From the NCBI RefSeq assembly GCF_009649735.1, contig NZ_WJNH01000012.1:1-64000 (forward strand): 64,000 nt of DNA, read 5' to 3'. Made by a program: the position numbers and the translations under genes. Within the stretch, counting starts at the first letter, position 1. Every line of letters starts with the position of its first letter. Shown here one piece after another: positions 62,571-64,000 of the stretch. The stretch comes from Salinibacillus xinjiangensis. GTDB taxonomy: Bacteria > Bacillota > Bacilli > Bacillales > Alkalibacillaceae. The notes below the pieces were generated by a model, which was not told the DNA's origin, ran no database searches, and saw only the letters and a program-made list of their open reading frames with translations.

Positions 62571-62606
62571 CGGAAGGTCATGAGCTGACCTTCCGTATTT
62601 TTTTAT
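62571..62606 (+). terminator. terminator of the coiled-coil protein gene
   Basis: Perfect 10-bp stem cggaaggtca/tgaccttccg with a 5-nt loop and T7 tail. Confidence 0.93.
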
Positions 62607-62680
62607 GCTTAGCAATAGTAATGCTGATTTACTGTCTTACAGATATATATTAAACTTTTCATAATGAAGGAGGATATTTT

Positions 62681-63613
62681 ATGGAAATCAACCGTATTTT
62701 AGTTGCTGGAACGATTTATAATGAAATGGAGAAAAGGATTGATTCCGAACAGTTGGAGAAGTCATTTCGGTTTATGGATAGTAAAGCAGTGACAGAAGAA
62801 GATTTAGAATGGGCAGATGCATTCATTTCTTTTGAACCACCCGAGAACTTTGATTTTTACAACCTGAAGTGGGTCCATTCACTAGGAGCCGGGGTTGATC
62901 GTTACTTGTTTAACCGAAAATGGAAGGAAGATGTACTTCTTACACGAACGATTTGTTCATTTGGTGAGAGGATTAGTCAGTATTGCTTAAGCTATGTCTT
63001 AAAAGATTTACAGCATCATGACACCTTCGAACAGGTGACTCGTCAAAAGGAATGGAACCCTATTGCACCTGGACTGCTTAGTGAGCAAAAGGTTTTAGTA
63101 TATGGGACTGGAGAAATAGGCCAAGAGGTAGGGAGAGCATTTTCTACATTAGGTGCAAAAGTTTCGGGTGTATCCTTAAGTGGACATCCAAAACCCCATT
63201 TTGAAGAGGTATATAAAGTAACGAACGAAAAAAATCAATTACATAATTTTGATATCATTATTAACACTCTTCCTTTAACAGAGAATACCTATCAATTGTT
63301 TAATCACGATTTCTTTACAAAAATAAAGGATACCATCTTTATAAACGTTGGAAGAGGTAGGTCAGTTATACAAGAGGCATTGGTGGGGGCTATTCAGAAT
63401 AAACAAGTTCGATTAGCAGTTTTGGATGTCTTTGCAGAGGAGCCACTACCGGAAGACAGTCCCTTATGGCAAATGCAAAATGTCATTATTACTCCTCACA
63501 TTTCTGCGGTAACAACTGTTGATGAAGGACTCGAATGCTTTCTAGAAACACTACACAATATTGACCAAGGTAAACCACTTCATAATCAAGTTGACACTAG
63601 AAAAGGTTATTAA
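62681..63613 (+). CDS. D-2-hydroxyacid dehydrogenase (GhrA-like)
   Basis: A 310-residue NAD(P)-dependent enzyme: substrate-site 'WVHSLGAGVDRYL', nucleotide-binding 'KVLVYGTGEIGQEVGRAFSTLGAKVSGVS', 'FDIIINTLPLTENTYQLFN', 'TIFINVGRGRSVIQEAL' (catalytic Arg region), 'LAVLDVFAEEPLPEDSPLW' (Glu) and 'VIITPHISAVT' (His). It reduces 2-keto acids such as glyoxylate or hydroxypyruvate; exact substrate not readable. Confidence 0.9.
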   Translation: MEINRILVAGTIYNEMEKRIDSEQLEKSFRFMDSKAVTEEDLEWADAFISFEPPENFDFYNLKWVHSLGAGVDRYLFNRKWKEDVLLTRTICSFGERISQYCLSYVLKDLQHHDTFEQVTRQKEWNPIAPGLLSEQKVLVYGTGEIGQEVGRAFSTLGAKVSGVSLSGHPKPHFEEVYKVTNEKNQLHNFDIIINTLPLTENTYQLFNHDFFTKIKDTIFINVGRGRSVIQEALVGAIQNKQVRLAVLDVFAEEPLPEDSPLWQMQNVIITPHISAVTTVDEGLECFLETLHNIDQGKPLHNQVDTRKGY

Positions 63614-63644
63614 AAGAGAGTCAGGATTTTACCTGACTCTCTTT
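63613..63644. terminator. bidirectional terminator
   Basis: Perfect 13-bp stem aaagagagtcagg/cctgactctcttt between two convergent genes. Confidence 0.88.
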
Positions 63645-63649
63645 ACCTT

Positions 63650-63958
63650 TTACTGAGAAGCAAAATCCTTCACTGCCGGCTCAGGCATGGCACCTGTTTT
63701 GCGGTCCACTTCTTTCCCGCTTTTAAATAAAATCATAGTCGGAATACTCATAACACCATACTGACTAGCGAGTTTTGGTGAATCATCTACATCAACACTG
63801 TAGAAATTTACTTCTTGTACATCTTCAGAAACAGCACTTACAACTGGAGCCAGTTGTTTACACCCTGGTCACCAATCGGCGGTAAATTTTACTACAACTG
63901 GTTTTTCTGCTTGAAGAACGGCAGTATCAAAATCTTTTTCTTGTAAATCTTTTAGCAT
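63650..63958 (-). CDS. selenocysteine-containing thioredoxin-like protein (WUPGC), in-frame TGA at codon 30
   Basis: ATG at 63958 follows TAGGAGG by 8 nt. Read through TGA (63871-63869) the frame gives a 102-residue thioredoxin fold: MLKDLQEKDFDTAVLQAEKP, VVVKFTADW, U30-PGC33, KQLAPVVSA, then 'YGVMSIPTMILFKSGKEVDR' with the cis-Pro and a final FASQ. Here the UGA replaces the first Cys of a textbook W-C-P-G-C site. Start context, frame and terminator are intact. It shares residue number, ending (ASQ) and downstream hairpin with the gene at 16555. Confidence 0.86.
63840..63857 (-). promoter_or_regulatory. candidate bacterial SECIS hairpin
   Basis: On the minus strand, stem acaactg/cagttgt (63857-63851 with 63846-63840) closes a 4-nt loop gctc. 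The loop begins 18 nt after the TGA and starts with G, as bacterial SECIS models require. Same stem sequence as in the gene at 16555. Confidence 0.65.
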
Positions 63959-64000
63959 AGATTATACCTCCTATATTTAAAATTCCTTTTTAGTATGCCC

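Overview
The window looks like chromosomal DNA of a low-to-mid GC Gram-positive of the Bacillaceae (Bacillus sensu lato; genus not resolved). Grounds: an rrn 3' end followed by a long Bacillus-type tRNA cluster, strong GGAGG ribosome sites with many TTG/GTG starts, S-box, yybP-ykoY and GEMM riboswitches, a BceRSAB-type module, YumC-type ferredoxin reductase, FbpB-like small protein and DUF4179/ECF pairs. There is no phage, IS element or CRISPR array. It reads as core/accessory chromosome.

Layout. 1-2104: 23S-5S spacer, 5S rRNA, a decayed tRNA-Asn and 18 intact tRNAs ending at a terminator. 2.1-11 kb: a broken membrane-protein gene, DinB-like protein, ECF sigma factor, amino-sugar genes (nagE plus a TIM-barrel DUF7916-type protein, divergent from nagB), SDR, Cof-type HAD, lipoprotein. 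10.8-16.4 kb: a SAM (S-box) riboswitch heading a duplicated AhpD-like protein, DszA/NtaA-like flavin monooxygenase, sodium:solute symporter, micro-membrane protein and CoA-acylating semialdehyde dehydrogenase; probably organosulfur scavenging. 16.5-21.4 kb: a UGA-containing thioredoxin, then a Fur-controlled siderophore importer with a flavin reductase. 21.6-33.5 kb: purine permease, L,D-transpeptidase, K+/H+ antiporter, esterase, membrane proteins, a Mn2+ riboswitch over a 43-residue FbpB-like protein, a Ktr-type K+ channel subunit. 33.6-38.1 kb: BceRSAB-like antibiotic-peptide sensing and detoxification. 38-54 kb: lipoproteins, MetX-like acyltransferase, phosphoesterase, MarR regulator, two ECF sigma/anti-sigma pairs, GMP reductase, transporters, small hydrophilic proteins. 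54-64 kb: MgtE, arsRBC, MFS, GNAT, RNase H-like protein, a c-di-GMP riboswitch over a secreted coiled-coil protein, a 2-hydroxyacid dehydrogenase and a second UGA-containing thioredoxin.

Most notable observation. Two thioredoxin-like genes about 47 kb apart (16555-16866 + and 63650-63958 -) each carry an in-frame TGA at codon 30, exactly where the first cysteine of the CxxC active site belongs. The rest of each frame is intact, the second cysteine is kept, and each has a hairpin at the right distance downstream to act as a bacterial SECIS element. They are best read as selenocysteine (UxxC) thioredoxins that automatic annotation would truncate or miss. The second notable pattern is a set of four intergenic arrays in which a short core recurs every 20-21 bp, with a different core in at least three of them. 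I cannot assign these to a known repeat family.

Several genes are broken by single-base indels, mostly in homopolymer runs, so either decay or sequencing error should be considered for them.
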